This document shows, one piece after another, positions 12,947 to 27,900 of a stretch of DNA of 64,000 nucleotides (positions within the stretch are counted from its first letter, which is position 1; each line of letters begins with the position of its first letter). The stretch is from Protopterus annectens (Eukaryota; Chordata; Ceratodontiformes; Protopteridae). Where the stretch lies: NCBI RefSeq assembly GCF_019279795.1, contig NC_056744.1:1504659310-1504723309 (forward strand). Direction: 5' to 3'. The notes beneath the pieces are model-generated. The model was not told the DNA's origin. It saw only the letters and a list, made by a program, of their open reading frames with translations, and searched no databases. The translations under genes were made by a program, and so were the position numbers.

Positions 12947-15900
12947 TTTGTTATGTTGTTCTTTGTGGTATGTTGTTGCTCTACAACATTGCACTAGATA
13001 AATGAGTATTACAGTTGTGTGTATGGTTGCTATGTTATTCTTTGGTGTATGTTGTTGCTCTATACCTTGACACTACATAAATGAGTGTTACAGTTGTGTG
13101 TATGGTTGTTATGTTATTCTTTGTGGTATGTTGTTGCTCTATACCTTTGCACTACATAAATGAGTATTTCAGTTGTGTGTATGGTTGTTATGTTATTCTT
13201 TGTGGCATGTTGTTGCTCTATACCTTGGCACTACATAAATGAGTGTTGCAGTTGTATGTATGGTTGTTATGTAATTCTTTGTGGAATGTTGTTGCTCTAC
13301 ACCTTTGCACTACATAAATGAGTATTACAGTTGTGTGCATGGTTGTCATGTTATTCTTTGTGGTTTGTTGTTGCTCTACACCTTTGCACTACATAAATGA
13401 CTGTTACAGTTGTGTGTATGGTTGTTATGTTATTCTTTGTGGTATGTTGTTACTCTACACCTTTGTACTACATAAATGAGTGTTACAGTTATGTGTATGG
13501 TTGTTATGTTATTCTTTGTGGTATGTTGTTGCTCTTCACCTTTGCACTACATAAATGAGTTTTACAGTTGTGTTTATGGTTGTTATGTTATTCTTTGTGG
13601 TATGTTGTTGCTCTACACCTTTGCACTACATAAATGAGTATTACAGTTGTGTGAATGGTTGTTATGTTATTCTTTGTGGTATGTTGTTGCTCTACATCTT
13701 TGCATTACATAAATGAGTGTTACCGTTGTGTGTATGGTTGTTATGTTGTTCTTTGTGGTATGTTGTTGCTCTACACCTTTGCACTACATAAATGAGTGTT
13801 ACAGTTGTGTGTATGGTTGTTATGTTATTCTTTGTGATATGTTGTTTCTCTACAACTTTGCACTACATAAATGAGTGTTACAGTTGTGTGTATAGCTGTT
13901 ATGCTATTCTATGTGGTATGTTGTGATCTACAACTTTGCACTATATAAATGAGTAATACAGTTCTGTGTATGGTAGTTATGTTGTTCTTTTTGGTATATT
14001 GTTGCTCTACACCTTTGCACTACATAAATGAGTATTACAGTTATGTGTATGGTTGTCGCACTACATAAATGAGTGTTACAGTTGTGTATGGTTGTTATGT
14101 TGTTTTTTGTGGTATGTTGTTGCGCTGCACCTTTGCACTACATAAATGAGTGTAAAAGCTGTGTGCATGGCTGTTATGCTATTATTTGTGGTATGTTGCT
14201 GCTCTACACCTTTGCACTACATAAATAATTATTACAGCTGGGTGTATGGTTATTAAGTTATTCTTTGTGGTATGTTGTTGCTCTACACCTTTGTACTACA
14301 TAAATGAGTGTTACAGTTGTGTGTATGGTTGTTATGTTATTCTTTGTGGTATGTTGTTGCTCTACATCTTTGCACTACATAAATGAGTATTACAGTTGTG
14401 TGTATGGTTGTTATGTTATTCTTTGTGGTATGTTGTCGCTCTATACCGTTCCACTACATAAATGAGTATTTCAGTTTTGTGTTTGGTTGTTATGTTATTC
14501 TTTGTGGTATGTTTTTGCTCTACATCGTTGCACTACATAAATGAGTGGTACAGTTGTGTGTATGGTTGTTATGTTATTCTTTGTGGTATGCTGTTGCTCT
14601 ACACCTTTGTACTACATAAATGAGTATTACAGTTGTGTTTATGGTTGTCATGTTATTCTTTGTGGTATGTTGTTGCTCTACACCTTTGCACTACATAAAT
14701 GAGTGTTACAGTTGTGTGTATGGCTGTTATGTTATTCTTTGTGGTATGTTGTTGCTCTACACTTTTGCACTACATAAATGAGTGTTACAGTTGTGTGTAT
14801 GGTTGTTATGTTATTCTTTGTGGCGTGTTGTTGCCCTGCACCTTTGCACTAAATAAATGAGTACTGCAGTTGGGTGTATGGTTGTTATGTTATTCTTTGT
14901 GGTATGTTTTTGCTCTACACTTTTGCACTACATAAATGAGTATTACAGTTGTGTGTATGGTTGTTATGTTATTCTTTGTGATATGTTATTGCTCTACACC
15001 TTTGCACTACATAAATTAGTGTTTCAGTTGTGTGTATGGTTGTTATGTTATTCTTTGTGATATGTTATTGCTCTACACCTTTGCACCACATAAATGAGTG
15101 TTACAGTTGTGTGTATGGTTGTTATGTTATTCTTTGTGGTATGTTGTTGCCCTGCACCTTTGCACTAAATAAATGAGTACTGCAGTTGGGTGTATGGTTG
15201 TTATGTTATTCTTTGTGGTATGTTTTTGCTCTACACCTTTGCACTACATTAATGAGTGTTACAGTTGTGTGTATGGTTATTATGTTATTCTTTGTGATAT
15301 GTTTTTGCCCTACACCTTTGCACTACATAAATTAGTTTTACAGTTGTGTGTATATTTCTTATGTTATTCTTTGTGATATGTTGTTGCTCTACACTTTTGC
15401 ACTACATAAATGAGTGTTGCAGTTGTGTGTATGGTGGTTATGTTATTCTCTGTGATATGTTATTGCTCTACACCTTTGCACTACATAAATGAGTATTACA
15501 GTTGCGTGTACGGTTGCTATGTTATTCTTTGTGATATGTTGTTGCTCTGCACCTTTACACTACATAAATGAGTGTTACAGTTTTGTGTATGGTTATTATG
15601 TTATTCTTTGTGGTATGTTGTTGCTCTACACCTTTGAACTACATAAATGAGTGTTGCAGTTGTGTGTATGGTTGTTATGTTATTCTTTGTGGTATGTTGT
15701 TGTTCTACACCTTTGCACTACATAAATGAGTGTTACAGGTATGTGTATGGTTGTTATGTTATTCTTTGTGATATGTTGTTGCTCTACACCTTTGCACTAC
15801 ATAAATGAGTGTTTCAGTTGTGTGTATGGTTGTTATGTTATTCTTTGTGGTAGGTTGTCGCTCTACACTTTTGCACTATATAAATGAGTGTTTCAGTTGT

Positions 15901-18900
15901 GTGTATGGCTGTTATGTTATTCATTGTGGTATGCTGTTGCTCTGCACCTTTGCACTACATAAATGAGTATTACAGTTGTGTGTATGGTTGTTATGTTATT
16001 CTTTGTGGTATGTTGTTGCTCTACACCTTTGCACTACATAAATGAGTGTTACAGTTGTGTGTATGGTTATGTTATTCTTTGTGGTATGTTGTTGCTCTAC
16101 ACACTTGCACTACATAAATGAGTGTTACAGTTGTGTGTATGGTTGTTATGATATTCTTTGTGGTATGTTGTTGCTCTACACCTTTGCAAAACATAAATGA
16201 GTATTACACTTGTGTGTATGGTTGTTATGTTATTCTTTGTTGTATGTTGTTGCTCTACACCTTTGCACTACATACATGAGTATTAACGTTCTGTGTATGG
16301 TTGTTATGTTACTCATTGTGATATGTTGTTCCTCTACACCTTTGCACTACATAAATGAGTGTTACAGTTGTGTGTATGGTTGTTATGTTATTCTTTGTGA
16401 TGTGTTGTTGCTCTATACCTTTGCACTACATAAATGAGTGTTGCAGTTTTGTGTTTGGTTGTTATGTTATTCTTTGTGGTATGTTTTTGCTCTACATCTT
16501 TGCACTACATAAATGAGCGGTACAGTTGTGTGTATGGTTGTTATGTTGTTTTTTGTGGTATGTTGTTGCTCTACACCTTTGCACTACATAAATGAGTTTT
16601 ACAGTTGTGTGCATGGTTGTTATGTTGTTGTTTTCTGGTATGTTGTTGCTCTACACCTTTGCAGTACTTAAATGAGTGTTACAGTTGTGTGCATGGTTGT
16701 TATGTTACTCTTTATGAGATGTTGTTGCTCTACACCTTAGCACTACATAAATGAGTATTGCAGTTGTGTGTTTGGTTGTTATGTTATTCTTTGTGATATG
16801 TTGTTGCTGTACACCTTTACACTACATAAATTAATGTTACAGTTGTGTGTATGCTTGTTATGTTATTCTTTGTGGTATGCTGTTGCTCTACACCTTTGCA
16901 CTACATAAATGAGTTTTACAGTTGTGTGTATGGTTGTTATGTTATTCTTTGTGGTATGTTATTGCTCTACACTTTTGCACTACATAAATGAGTATTACAG
17001 TTGTGTGTATGGTTGTTATGTTATTCTTGGTGATATGTTGTAGCTCTACACCTTTGCACTACATAAATGAGTGTTGCAGTTGTGTGTATGGTTGTTATGT
17101 TATTCTTTGTGATATGTTATTGCTCTACACCTTTGCACTACATAAATGAGTGTTACAATTGTGTATATGGTTGTTATGTTATTCTTTGTGGTATGTTGTT
17201 ATTCGACACCTTTAGCACTACATAAATGAGTGTTACAGTTGTTTGTATGGTTGTTATGTTATTCTTTGTGGTATGTTTTTGCTCTACATCTTTGCACTAG
17301 ATAAATGAGTAGTACAGATGTATGTATGGTTGTTATGTTGTTTTTTGTGGTATGTTGTTGCTCTACACCTTTGCACTACATAAATGAGTGTTACAGTTGT
17401 GTGCATGGTTGTTATGTTGTTGTTTTCTGGTATGTTGTTGCTCTACACCTTTGCAGTTCATAAATGAGTGTTACAGTTGTGTGTGTGGTTGTTATGATGT
17501 CCTTTGTGGTATGTTGTTCCTCTACACCGTTGCACTACATAAATGAGTTTTACAGTTGTGTGCATGGTTGTTATGTTATTCTTTGTGATATGTTGTTGCT
17601 CTACACCTTCACACTACATAAATGAATATTACAGTTGTGTGCATGGTTGTTATGTTATTCTTTGTGATATGTTGTTGCTCTACACCTTCACACTACATAA
17701 ATGAATGTTACAGTTGTGTGTATGGTTGTTATGTTATTCTTTGTGGTATGCTGTCACTCTACACCTTTGCAATACATAAATGAGTATTATAGTTGTGTGT
17801 ATGGTTGTTATTTTATTCTTTGTGGTATGTTGTTGCTCTACACCTTTGCACTACATAAATGAGTGTTACAGTTGTGTGTATGGTTGTTATGTTATTCTTT
17901 GTGGTATGTTGTTGCTCTACACCTTTGCACTTCATAAATGAGTGTTGCAGTTGTGTGTATGGTTGTTATGTTATTCTTTGTGGTATGTTGTTGCTCTACA
18001 TCTTTGCACTACATAAATTAGTATTACAGTTGTGTGTATAGTTGTTATGTTACTCTTTGTGGTATGTTGTTGCTCTACACCTTTGCACTACATAAATGAG
18101 TATTACAGTTGTGTGTATGGTTGTTATGTTATTCTTTGTGGTATGTTGTTGCTCTACACCTTTGCACTACATAAATGAGTGTTACAGTTGTGTGTATGGT
18201 TGTTATGTTATTCTTTGTGGTATGTTGTTGCTCTACACCTTTGCACTACATAAATGAGTGTTACAGTTGTGTGTATGGTTGTTATGTTATTCTTTGTGGT
18301 ATGTTGTTGCTCTACACCTTTGCACTACATAAATGAGTGTTACAGTTGTGTGTATGGTTGTTATGTTATTCTTTGTGGTATGTTGTTGCTCTACACCTTT
18401 GCACTACATAAATGAGTGTTACAGTTGTGTGTATGGTTGTTATGTTATTCTTTGTGGTATGTTGTTGCTCTACACCTTTGCACTACATAAATGAGTATTA
18501 CAGTTGTGTGTATGGTTGTTATGTTATTCTTTGTGGTATGTTGTTGCTCTACACCTTTGCACTACATAAATGAGTATTACAGTTGTGTGTATGGTTGTTA
18601 TGTTATTCTTTGTGATATGTTGTTGCTCTACACCTTTGCACTACATAAATGAGTGTTACAGTTGTGTGTATGGTTGTTATGTTATTCTTTGTGGTATGTT
18701 GTTGCTCTACACCTTTGCACTACATAAATGAGTGTTACAGTTGTGTGTATGGTTGTTATGTTATTCTTTGTGGTATGTTGTTGCTCTACACCTTTGCACT
18801 ACATAAATGAGTGTTACAGTTGTGTGTATGGTTGTTATGTTATTCTTTGTGGTATGTTGTTGCTCTACACCTTTGCACTACATAAATGAGTGTTACAGTT

Positions 18901-21900
18901 GTGTGTATGGTAGTTATGTTATTCTTTGTAGTATGTTGTTGCTCTACACCTCTGCACTACATAAATGAGTGTTACAGTTGTGTGTATGGTTGTTATGTTA
19001 TTCTTTGTGGTATGTTGTTGCTCTACACCTTTGCACTACATAAATGAGTGTTACAGTTGTGTGTATGGTTGTTATGTTATTCTTTGTGGTATGTTGTTGC
19101 TCTACACCTTTGCACTACATAAATGAGTGTTACAGTTGTGTGTATGGTTGTTATGTTATTCTTTGTGGTATGTTGTTGCTCTACACCTTTGCACTACATA
19201 AATGAGTGTTACAGTTGTGTGTATGGTTGTTATGTTATTCTTTGTGGTATGTTGTTACTCTACACCTTTGTACAACATAAATGAGTGTTACAGTTGTGTG
19301 TATGGTTGTTATGTTATTCTTTGTGGTATGTTGTTGCTCTACACCTTTGCACTACATAAATGAGTGTTACAGTTGTGTGTATGGTTGTTATGTTATTCTT
19401 TGTGGTATGTTGTTGCTCTACACCTTTGCACTACATAAATGAGTGTTACAGTTGTGTGTATGGTTGTTATGTTATTCTTTGTGGTATGTTGTTGCTCTAC
19501 ACCTTTGCACTACATAAATGAGTGTTACAGTTGTGTGTATGGTTGTTATGTTATTCTTTGTGGTATGTTGTTGCTCTACACCTTTGCACTACATAAATGA
19601 GTATTACAGTTGTGTGTATGGTTGTTATGTTATTCTTTGTGGTATGTTGTTGCTCTACACCTTTGCACTACATAAATGAGTGTTACAGTTGTGTGTATGG
19701 TTGTTATGTTATTCTTTGTGGTATGTTGTTGCTCTACACCTTTGCACTACATAAATGAGTGTTACAGTTGTGTGTATGGTTGTTATGTTATTCTTTGTGG
19801 TATGTTGTTGCTCTACACCTTTGCACTACATAAATGAGTGTTACAGTTGTGTGTATGGTTGTTATGTTATTCTTTGTGGTATGTTGTTGCTCTACACCTT
19901 TGCACTACATAAATGAGTGTTACAGTTGTGTGTATGGTTGTTATGTTATTCTTTGTGGTATGTTGTTGCTCTACACCTTTGCACTACATAAATGAGTGTT
20001 ACAGTTGTGTGTATGGTTGTTATGTTATTCTTTGTGGTATGTTGTTGCTCTACACTTTTGCACTACATAAATGAGTGTTACAGTTGTGTGTATGGTTGTT
20101 ATGTTATTCTTTGTGGTATGTTGTTGCTCTACACCTTTGCACTACATAAATGAGTGTTACAGTTGTGTGTATGGTTGTTATGTTATTCTTTGTGGTATGT
20201 TGTTGCTCTACACCTTTGCACTACATAAATGAGTGTTACAGTTGTGTGTATGGTTGTTATGTTATTCTTTGTGGTATGTTGTTGCTCTACACCTTTGCAC
20301 TACATAAATGAGTGTTACAGTTGTGTGTATGGTTGTTATGTTATTCTTTGTGGTATGTTGTTGCTCTACACCTTTGCACTACATAAATGAGTGTTACAGT
20401 TGTGTGTATGGTTGTTATGTTATTCTTTGTGGTATGTTGTTGCTCTACACCTTTGCACTACATAAATGAATGTTACAGTTGTGTGTATGGTTGTTATGTT
20501 ATTCTTTGTGGTATGTTGTCGCTCTACACCTTTGCACTACATAAATGAATGTTACAGTTGTGTGTATGGTTGTTATGTTATTCTTTGTGGTATGTTGTTG
20601 CTCTTCACCTTTGCAATTCATAAATGAGTGTTACAGTTGTGTGTATTGTTGTTATGTTATTCTTTGTGGTATGTTGTTGCTCTACACCTTTGCACTACAT
20701 AAATGAGTATTACAGTTGGGTGTATGGTTGTTATGTTATTCCTTGTGGTATGTTGTTGCTCTACCCCTTTGCACTACATAAATGAGTGTTACTGTTGTGT
20801 GTATGGTTGTTATGTTATTCTTTGTGGTATGTTGTTGCTCTACACCTTTGCACTACATAAATGAGTGTTACAGTTGTGTGTATGGTTGTTATGTTATTCT
20901 TTGTGGTATGTTGTTGCTCTACACCTTTGCACTACATAAATGAGTGTTACAGTTGTGTGTATGGTTGTTATGTTATTCTTTGTGGTATGTTGTTGCTCTA
21001 CACCTTTGCACTACATAAATGAGTGTTACAGTTGTGTGTATGGTTGTTATGTTATTCTTTGTGGTATGTTGTTGCTCTACACCTTTGCACTACATAAATG
21101 AGTGTTACAGTTGTGTGTATGGTTGTTATGTTATTCTTTGTGGTATGTTGTTGCTCTACACCTTTGCACTACATAAATGAGTGTTACAGTTGTGTGTATG
21201 GTTGTTATGTTATTCTTTGTGGTATGTTGTTGCTCTACACCTTTGCACTACATAAATGAGTGTTACAGTTGTGTGTATGGTTGTTATGTTATTCTTTGTG
21301 GTATGTTGTTGCTCTACACCTTTGCACTACATAAATGAGTGTTACAGTTGTGTGTATGGTTGTTATGTTATTCTTTGTGGTATGTTGTTGCTCTACACCT
21401 TTGCACTACATAAATGAGTGTTACAGTTGTGTGTATGGTTGTTATGTTATTCTTTGTGGTATGTTGTTGCTCTACACCTTTGCACTACATAAATGAGTGT
21501 TACAGTTGTGTGTATGGTTGTTATGTTATTCTTTGTGGTATGTTGTTGCTCTACACCTTTGCACTACATAAATGAGTGTTACAGTTGTGTGTATGGTTGT
21601 TATGTTATTCTTTGTGGTATGTTGTTGCTCTACACCTTTGCACTACATAAATGAGTGTTACAGTTGTGTGTATGGTTGTTATGTTATTCTTTGTGGTATG
21701 TTGTTGCTCTACACCTTTGCACTACATAAATGAGTATTACAGTTGTGTGTATGGTTGTTATGTTATTCTTTGTGGTATGTTGTTGCTCTACACCTTTGCA
21801 CTACATAAATGAGTATTACAGTTGTGTGTATGGTTGTTATGTTATTCTTTGTGGTATGTTGTTGCTCTACACCTTTGCACTACATAAATGAGTGTTACAG

Positions 21901-24900
21901 TTGTGTGTATGGTTGTTATGTTATTCTTTGTGATATGTTGTTGCTCTACACCTTTGCACTACATAAATGAGTGTTACAGTTGTGTGTATGGTTGTTATGT
22001 TATTCTTTGTGGTATGTTGTTGCTCTACACCTTTGCACTACATAAATGAGTGTTACAGTTGTGTGTATGGTTGTTATGTTATTCTTTGTGATATGTTGTT
22101 GCTCTACACCTTTGCACTACATAAATGAGTGTTACAGTTGTGTGTATGGTTGTTATGTTATTCTTTGTGGTATGTTGTTGCTCTACACCTTTGCACTACA
22201 TAAATGAGTGTTACAGTTGTGTGTATGGTTGTTATGTTATTCTTTGTGGTATGTTGTTGCTCTACACCTTTGCACTACATAAATGAGTGTTACAGTTGTG
22301 TGTATGGTTGTTATGTTATTCTTTGTGGTATGTTGTTGCTCTACACCTTTGCACTACATAAATGAGTGTTACAGTTGTGTGTATGGTTGTTATGTTATTC
22401 TTTGTGGTATGTTGTTGCTCTACACCTTTGCACTACATAAATGAGTGTTACAGTTGTGTGTATGGTTGTTATGTTATTCTTTGTGGTATGTTGTTGCTCT
22501 ACACCTTTGCACTACATAAATGAGTGTTACAGTTGTGTGTATGGTTGTTATGTTATTCTTTGTGGTATGTTGTTGCTCTACACCATTGCACTACATAAAT
22601 GAGTGTTACAGTTGTGTGTATGGTTGTTATGTTATTCTTTGTGGTATGTTGTTGCTCTACACCTTTGCACTACATAAATGAGTGTTACAGTTGTGTGTAT
22701 GGTTGTTATGTTATTCTTTGTGGTATGTTGTTGCTCTACACCTTTGCACTACATAAATGAGTGTTACAGTTGTGTGTATGGTTGTTATGTTAATCTTTGT
22801 GGTATGTTGTTGCTCTACAGCTTTGCACTACATAAATGAGTATTACAATTGTGTGTATGGTTGTTATGTTATTCTTTGTGGTATGTTGTTGCTCTACACC
22901 TTTGCACTACGTAAATCAGTATTACAGTTTTGTGTATGGTTGTTAAGTCATTCTTTGTGGTATGTTGTTGCTCTACACCTTTGCACTACATAAATGAGTG
23001 TTACAGTTGTGTGTATGGTTGTTATGTTATTCTTTGTGGTATGTTGTTGCTCTACAGCTTTGCACTACATAAATGAGTGTTATAGTTGTGTGTATGGTTG
23101 TTATGTTGTACTTTGTGGTATGTTGTTGCTCTACACCTTTGCACTACGTAAATCAGTATTACAGTTTTGTGTATGGTTGCTATGTTGTTTTTTGTGGTAT
23201 GTTGTTGCTCTACACCTTTGCACTACATAAATGAGTGTTACAGTTGTGTGTATGGTTGTTATGTTATTCTTTGTGGTATGTTGTTGCTCTACACCTTTGC
23301 ACTACATAAATGAGTGTTACAGTTGTGTGTATGGTTGTTATGTTATTCTTTGTGGTATGTTGTTGCTCTACACCTTTGCACTACATAAATGAGTGTTACA
23401 GTTGTGTGTATGGTTGTTATGTTATTCTTTGTGGTATGTTGTTGCTCTACACCTTTGCACTACATAAATGAGTGTTACAGTTGTGTGTATGGTTGTTATG
23501 TTATTCTTTGTGGTATGTTGTTGCTCTACACCTTTGCACTACATAAATGAGTGTTACAGTTGTGTGTATGGTTGTTATGTTATTCTTTGTGGTATGTTGT
23601 TGCTCTACACCTTTGCACTACATAAATAAGTGTTACAGTTGTGTGTATGGTTGTTATGTTATTCTTTGTGGTATGTTGTTGCTCTACACCTTTGCACTAC
23701 ATAAATGAGTGTTACAGTTGTGTGTATGGTTGTTATGTTATTCTTTGAGGTACGTTGTTGCTCTACACCTTTGCACTACATAAATGAGTGTTACAGTTGT
23801 GTATATGGTTGTTATGTTATTATTTGTGGTATGTTGTTGCTCTACACCTTTGCACTACATAAATGAGTGTTACAGTTGTGTGTATGGTTGTTATGTTATT
23901 CTTTGTGGTATGTTGTTGCTCTACACCTTTGCACTACATAAATGAGTGTTACAGTTGTGTGTATGGTTGTTATGTTATTCTTTGTGGTATGTTGTTGCTC
24001 TACACCTTTGCACTACATAAATGAGTGTTACAGTTGTGTGTATGGTTGTTATGTTATTCTTTGTGGTATGTTGTTGCTCTACACCTTTGCACTACATAAA
24101 TGAGTATTACAGTTGTGTGTATGGTTGTTATGTTATTCTTTGTGGTATGTTGTTGCTCTACACCTTTGCACTACATAAATGAGTGTTACAGTTGTGTGTA
24201 TGGTTGTTATGTTATTCTTTGTGATATGTTGTTGCTCTACACCTTTGCACTACATAAATGAGTGTTGCAGTTGTGTGTATGGTTGTTATGTTATTCTTTG
24301 TGGTATGTTGTTGCTCTACACCTTTGCACTACATAAATGAGTATTACAGTTGTGTGTATGGTTGTTATGTTATTCTTTGTGATATGTTGTTGCTCTACTC
24401 CTTTACTCTACATAAATGAGTGTTACAGTTGTGTGTATGGTTGTTTTATTATTCTTTGTGGTATGTTGTTGCTCTATACCTTTGCACTACATAACTGAGT
24501 GTTGCAGTTGTGTGTATGGTTGTTGTTCTTTGTGGTATGTTGATGCTCTACACCTCTGCACTACATAAATGAGGGGTACAGTTGTGGGTATGGTTGTTAT
24601 GTTGTTTTTTGTGGTATGTTGTTGCTCTACACCTTTGCACTACATAAATGAGTGTTACAGTTGTGGGTATGGTTGTTATGCTGTTTTTTGTGGTATGTTG
24701 TTGCTCTACACCTTTGCACTACATAAATGAGTGTTACAGTTGTGTGTATGGTTGTTATGTTATTCTTTGTGGTATGTTGTTGCTCTACACCTTTGCACTA
24801 CATAAATGAGTGTTACAGTTGTGTGTATGGTTGTTACGCTATTCTTTGTGGTATGTTGTTGCTCTACACCTTTGCACTACATAAATGAGCATTACAGTTG

Positions 24901-27900
24901 TGTGTATAGTTGTTATGTTATTTTTTGTGGTATATTGTTGCTCTATACCTTTGCACTACATAAATGAGTGTTACAGTTGTGTGTATGGTTGTTATGTAAT
25001 TCTTTGTGGTATGTTGTTGCTCTACACCTTTGCACTACAATAATGAGTATTACAGTTGTGTGTATGGTTGTTATGTTAATCCTTGTGGTATGTTGTTGCT
25101 CTATACCTTTGCACTACATAAATGAGTGTTACAGTTCTGTGTATGGTTTTTATGTTATTTTGTGTGATATGTTGCTGCTCTACATCTTTGTACTACATAA
25201 ATGAGTGTTGCAGTTGTGTGTATGGTTGTTATGTTATTCTTTCTGGTATGTTGTTGCTCTACACCTTTGCACTACATAATTGAGTATTGCAGTTGTGTGT
25301 ATGGTTGCTATGTTATTGTTTGTGATATGTTGTTGCTCTACACTTTTACACTACATAAATGAGTGTTACAGATGTGTGTATGGTTGTTTTTATTATTCTT
25401 TGTGGTATGTTGTTGCTCTATACTTTTGCACTACATAAATGAGTGTTACAGTTGTGGGTATGGTTGTTATGTTGTTTTTTGTGGTATGTTGTTGCTCTAC
25501 ACCTTTGCACTACATAAATGAGTGTTTCAGTTGTGGGTATGGTTGTTATGTTGTTTTTTGTGGAATGTTGTTGCTCTAAACCTTTGCACTACATAAATGA
25601 GTGTTACAGTTGTGTGTATGGTTATGTTGTTTTTTGTGGTATGTTGTCACTCTACACTTTTGCACTACATAAATGAATGTTACAGTTGTGTGTATGGTTG
25701 TTATGTTATTCTTTGTGGTATGCTGTGGCGCTACACATTTGCACTACATAAATGAGTATTACAGTTGTGTGCATGGTTGTTATGTTTTCTTTGTTGTATG
25801 TTGTCGCTCTACACCTTTGCACTTCATAAATGAGTGTTACAGTTGTGTGTATGGTTGTTATGTTATTCTTTGTGGTATGTTGTTGCTCTACAACTTTGGT
25901 TGTTATGTTATTCTTTCTGTTATGTTGTTGCTCTACACCTTTGCACTACATAGATGAGTGTTACAGTTGTGTGTATGGTTGTTATGTTATTCTTTGTGAT
26001 ATGTTGTTGCTCTACACCTTTGCACTACATAAATGAGTGTTACAGTTGTGTGTATGGTTGTTATGTTATTCTCTGTGATATGTTGTTGCTCTACACCTTT
26101 GCACTACATAAATCAGTATTACAGTTGTGTGTACGGTTGCTATGTTATTCTTTGTGATATGGTGTTGCTCTTCACCTTTACACTACATAAATGAGTTTTA
26201 CAGTTGTGTGTATGGTTGTGTTGTTATTCTTTGTGGTATGCTGTTGCTCTACAACTTTGCACTACATAAATGAGTGTTGCAGTTGTGTGTATGGATGTTA
26301 TGTTATTCTTTGTGATATGTTGTTGCTCTACACCTTTGCACTACATAAATGAGTATTACAGTTGTGTGTATGGTTGTTTTGTCATTCTTTGTATTATGTT
26401 GTTGCGCTACACCTTTGCACTACATAAATGAGTGTTACAGTTGTGGGTATGTTGTTATGTTGTTTTTTGTGATATGTTGTTGCTCTTCACCTTTGCACTA
26501 CATAACTGAGTGCTAAAGTTGTGGGTATGGTTGTTAGGTTTTTTTTGTGGTATGTTGTTGCTGTACACCTTTGCACTAAATGAATGAGTGTTACAGTTGT
26601 GTGTATGGCTGTTATGTTATTCTTTGTGATATGTTGTTGCTCTACACCTTTACACTACATAAATGAATGTTACAGTTGTGTGTATGGTTGTTATGTTATT
26701 ATTTGTGGTATGTTGCTGCTGTACACTTTTACACTACATAAATGAGTATTACAGTTGTGTGTATGGTTGTTATCTTTATTTTTGTGGTATGTTGTTGCTC
26801 TACACCTTTGCACTACATAAATGAGTATTGCAGTTTTGTGTATGGTTGTTAAATTTTTCTTTGTGGTATGTTGTTGCTCTACAGATTTGCACTACATAAA
26901 TGAGTGTTACAGTTCTGGGTATGGTTGTTATGTTGTTTTTTGTGGTATGTTGTTGCTCTACACCTTTGCACTACATAAATGAGTGTTACAGTTGTGTGTA
27001 TGGTTGTTATGTTATTCTTTGTGGTATGTTGTTGCTCTACACCTTTGCACTACATAAATGAGTGTTACAGTTGTGTGTATGGTTGTTATGTTATTCTTTG
27101 TGGTATGTTGTTGCTCTACACCTTTGCACTACATAAATGAGTGTTACAGTTGTGTGTATGGTTGTTATGTTATTCTTTGTGGTATGTTGTTGCTCTACAC
27201 CTTTGCACTACATAAATGAGTGTTGCAGTTGTGTGTATGGTTGTTATGTTATTCTTTGTGGTATGTTGTTGCTCTACACCTTTGCACTACATAAATGAGT
27301 GTTGCAGTTGTGTGTATGGTTGTTGTTCTTTGTGGTATGTTGTTGCTCTACACCTTTGCACTACATAAATGAGTGTTACAGTTGTGTGTATGGTTGTTAT
27401 GTTGTTTTTGTGGTATGTTGTTGCTCTACACCTTTGCACTACATAAATGAATGTTACAGTTGTGGGTATGGTTGTTATGCTGTTTTTTGTGGTATGTTGT
27501 TGCTCTACACCTTTGCACTACATAAATGAGTGTTACAGTTGTGTGTATGGTTGTTATGTTATTCTTTGTGGCATATCGTTGCTCTACACCTTTGCACTAC
27601 ATAAATGAGTGTTACAGTTGTGTGTATGGTTGTTACGCTATTCTTTGTGGTATGTTGTTGCTCTACACCTTTGCACTACATAAATGAGTGTTACAGTTGT
27701 GTGTATGGTTGTTATGTTATTCTTTGTGGTATGTTGTTGCTCTACACCTTTGCACTACATAAATGAGTGTTACAGTTGTGTGTATGGTTGTTATGTTATT
27801 CTTTGTGGTATGTTGTTGCTCTACACCTTTGCACTACATAAATGAGTGTTACAGTTGTGTGTATGGTTGTTATGTTATTCTTTGTGGTATGTTGTTGCTC

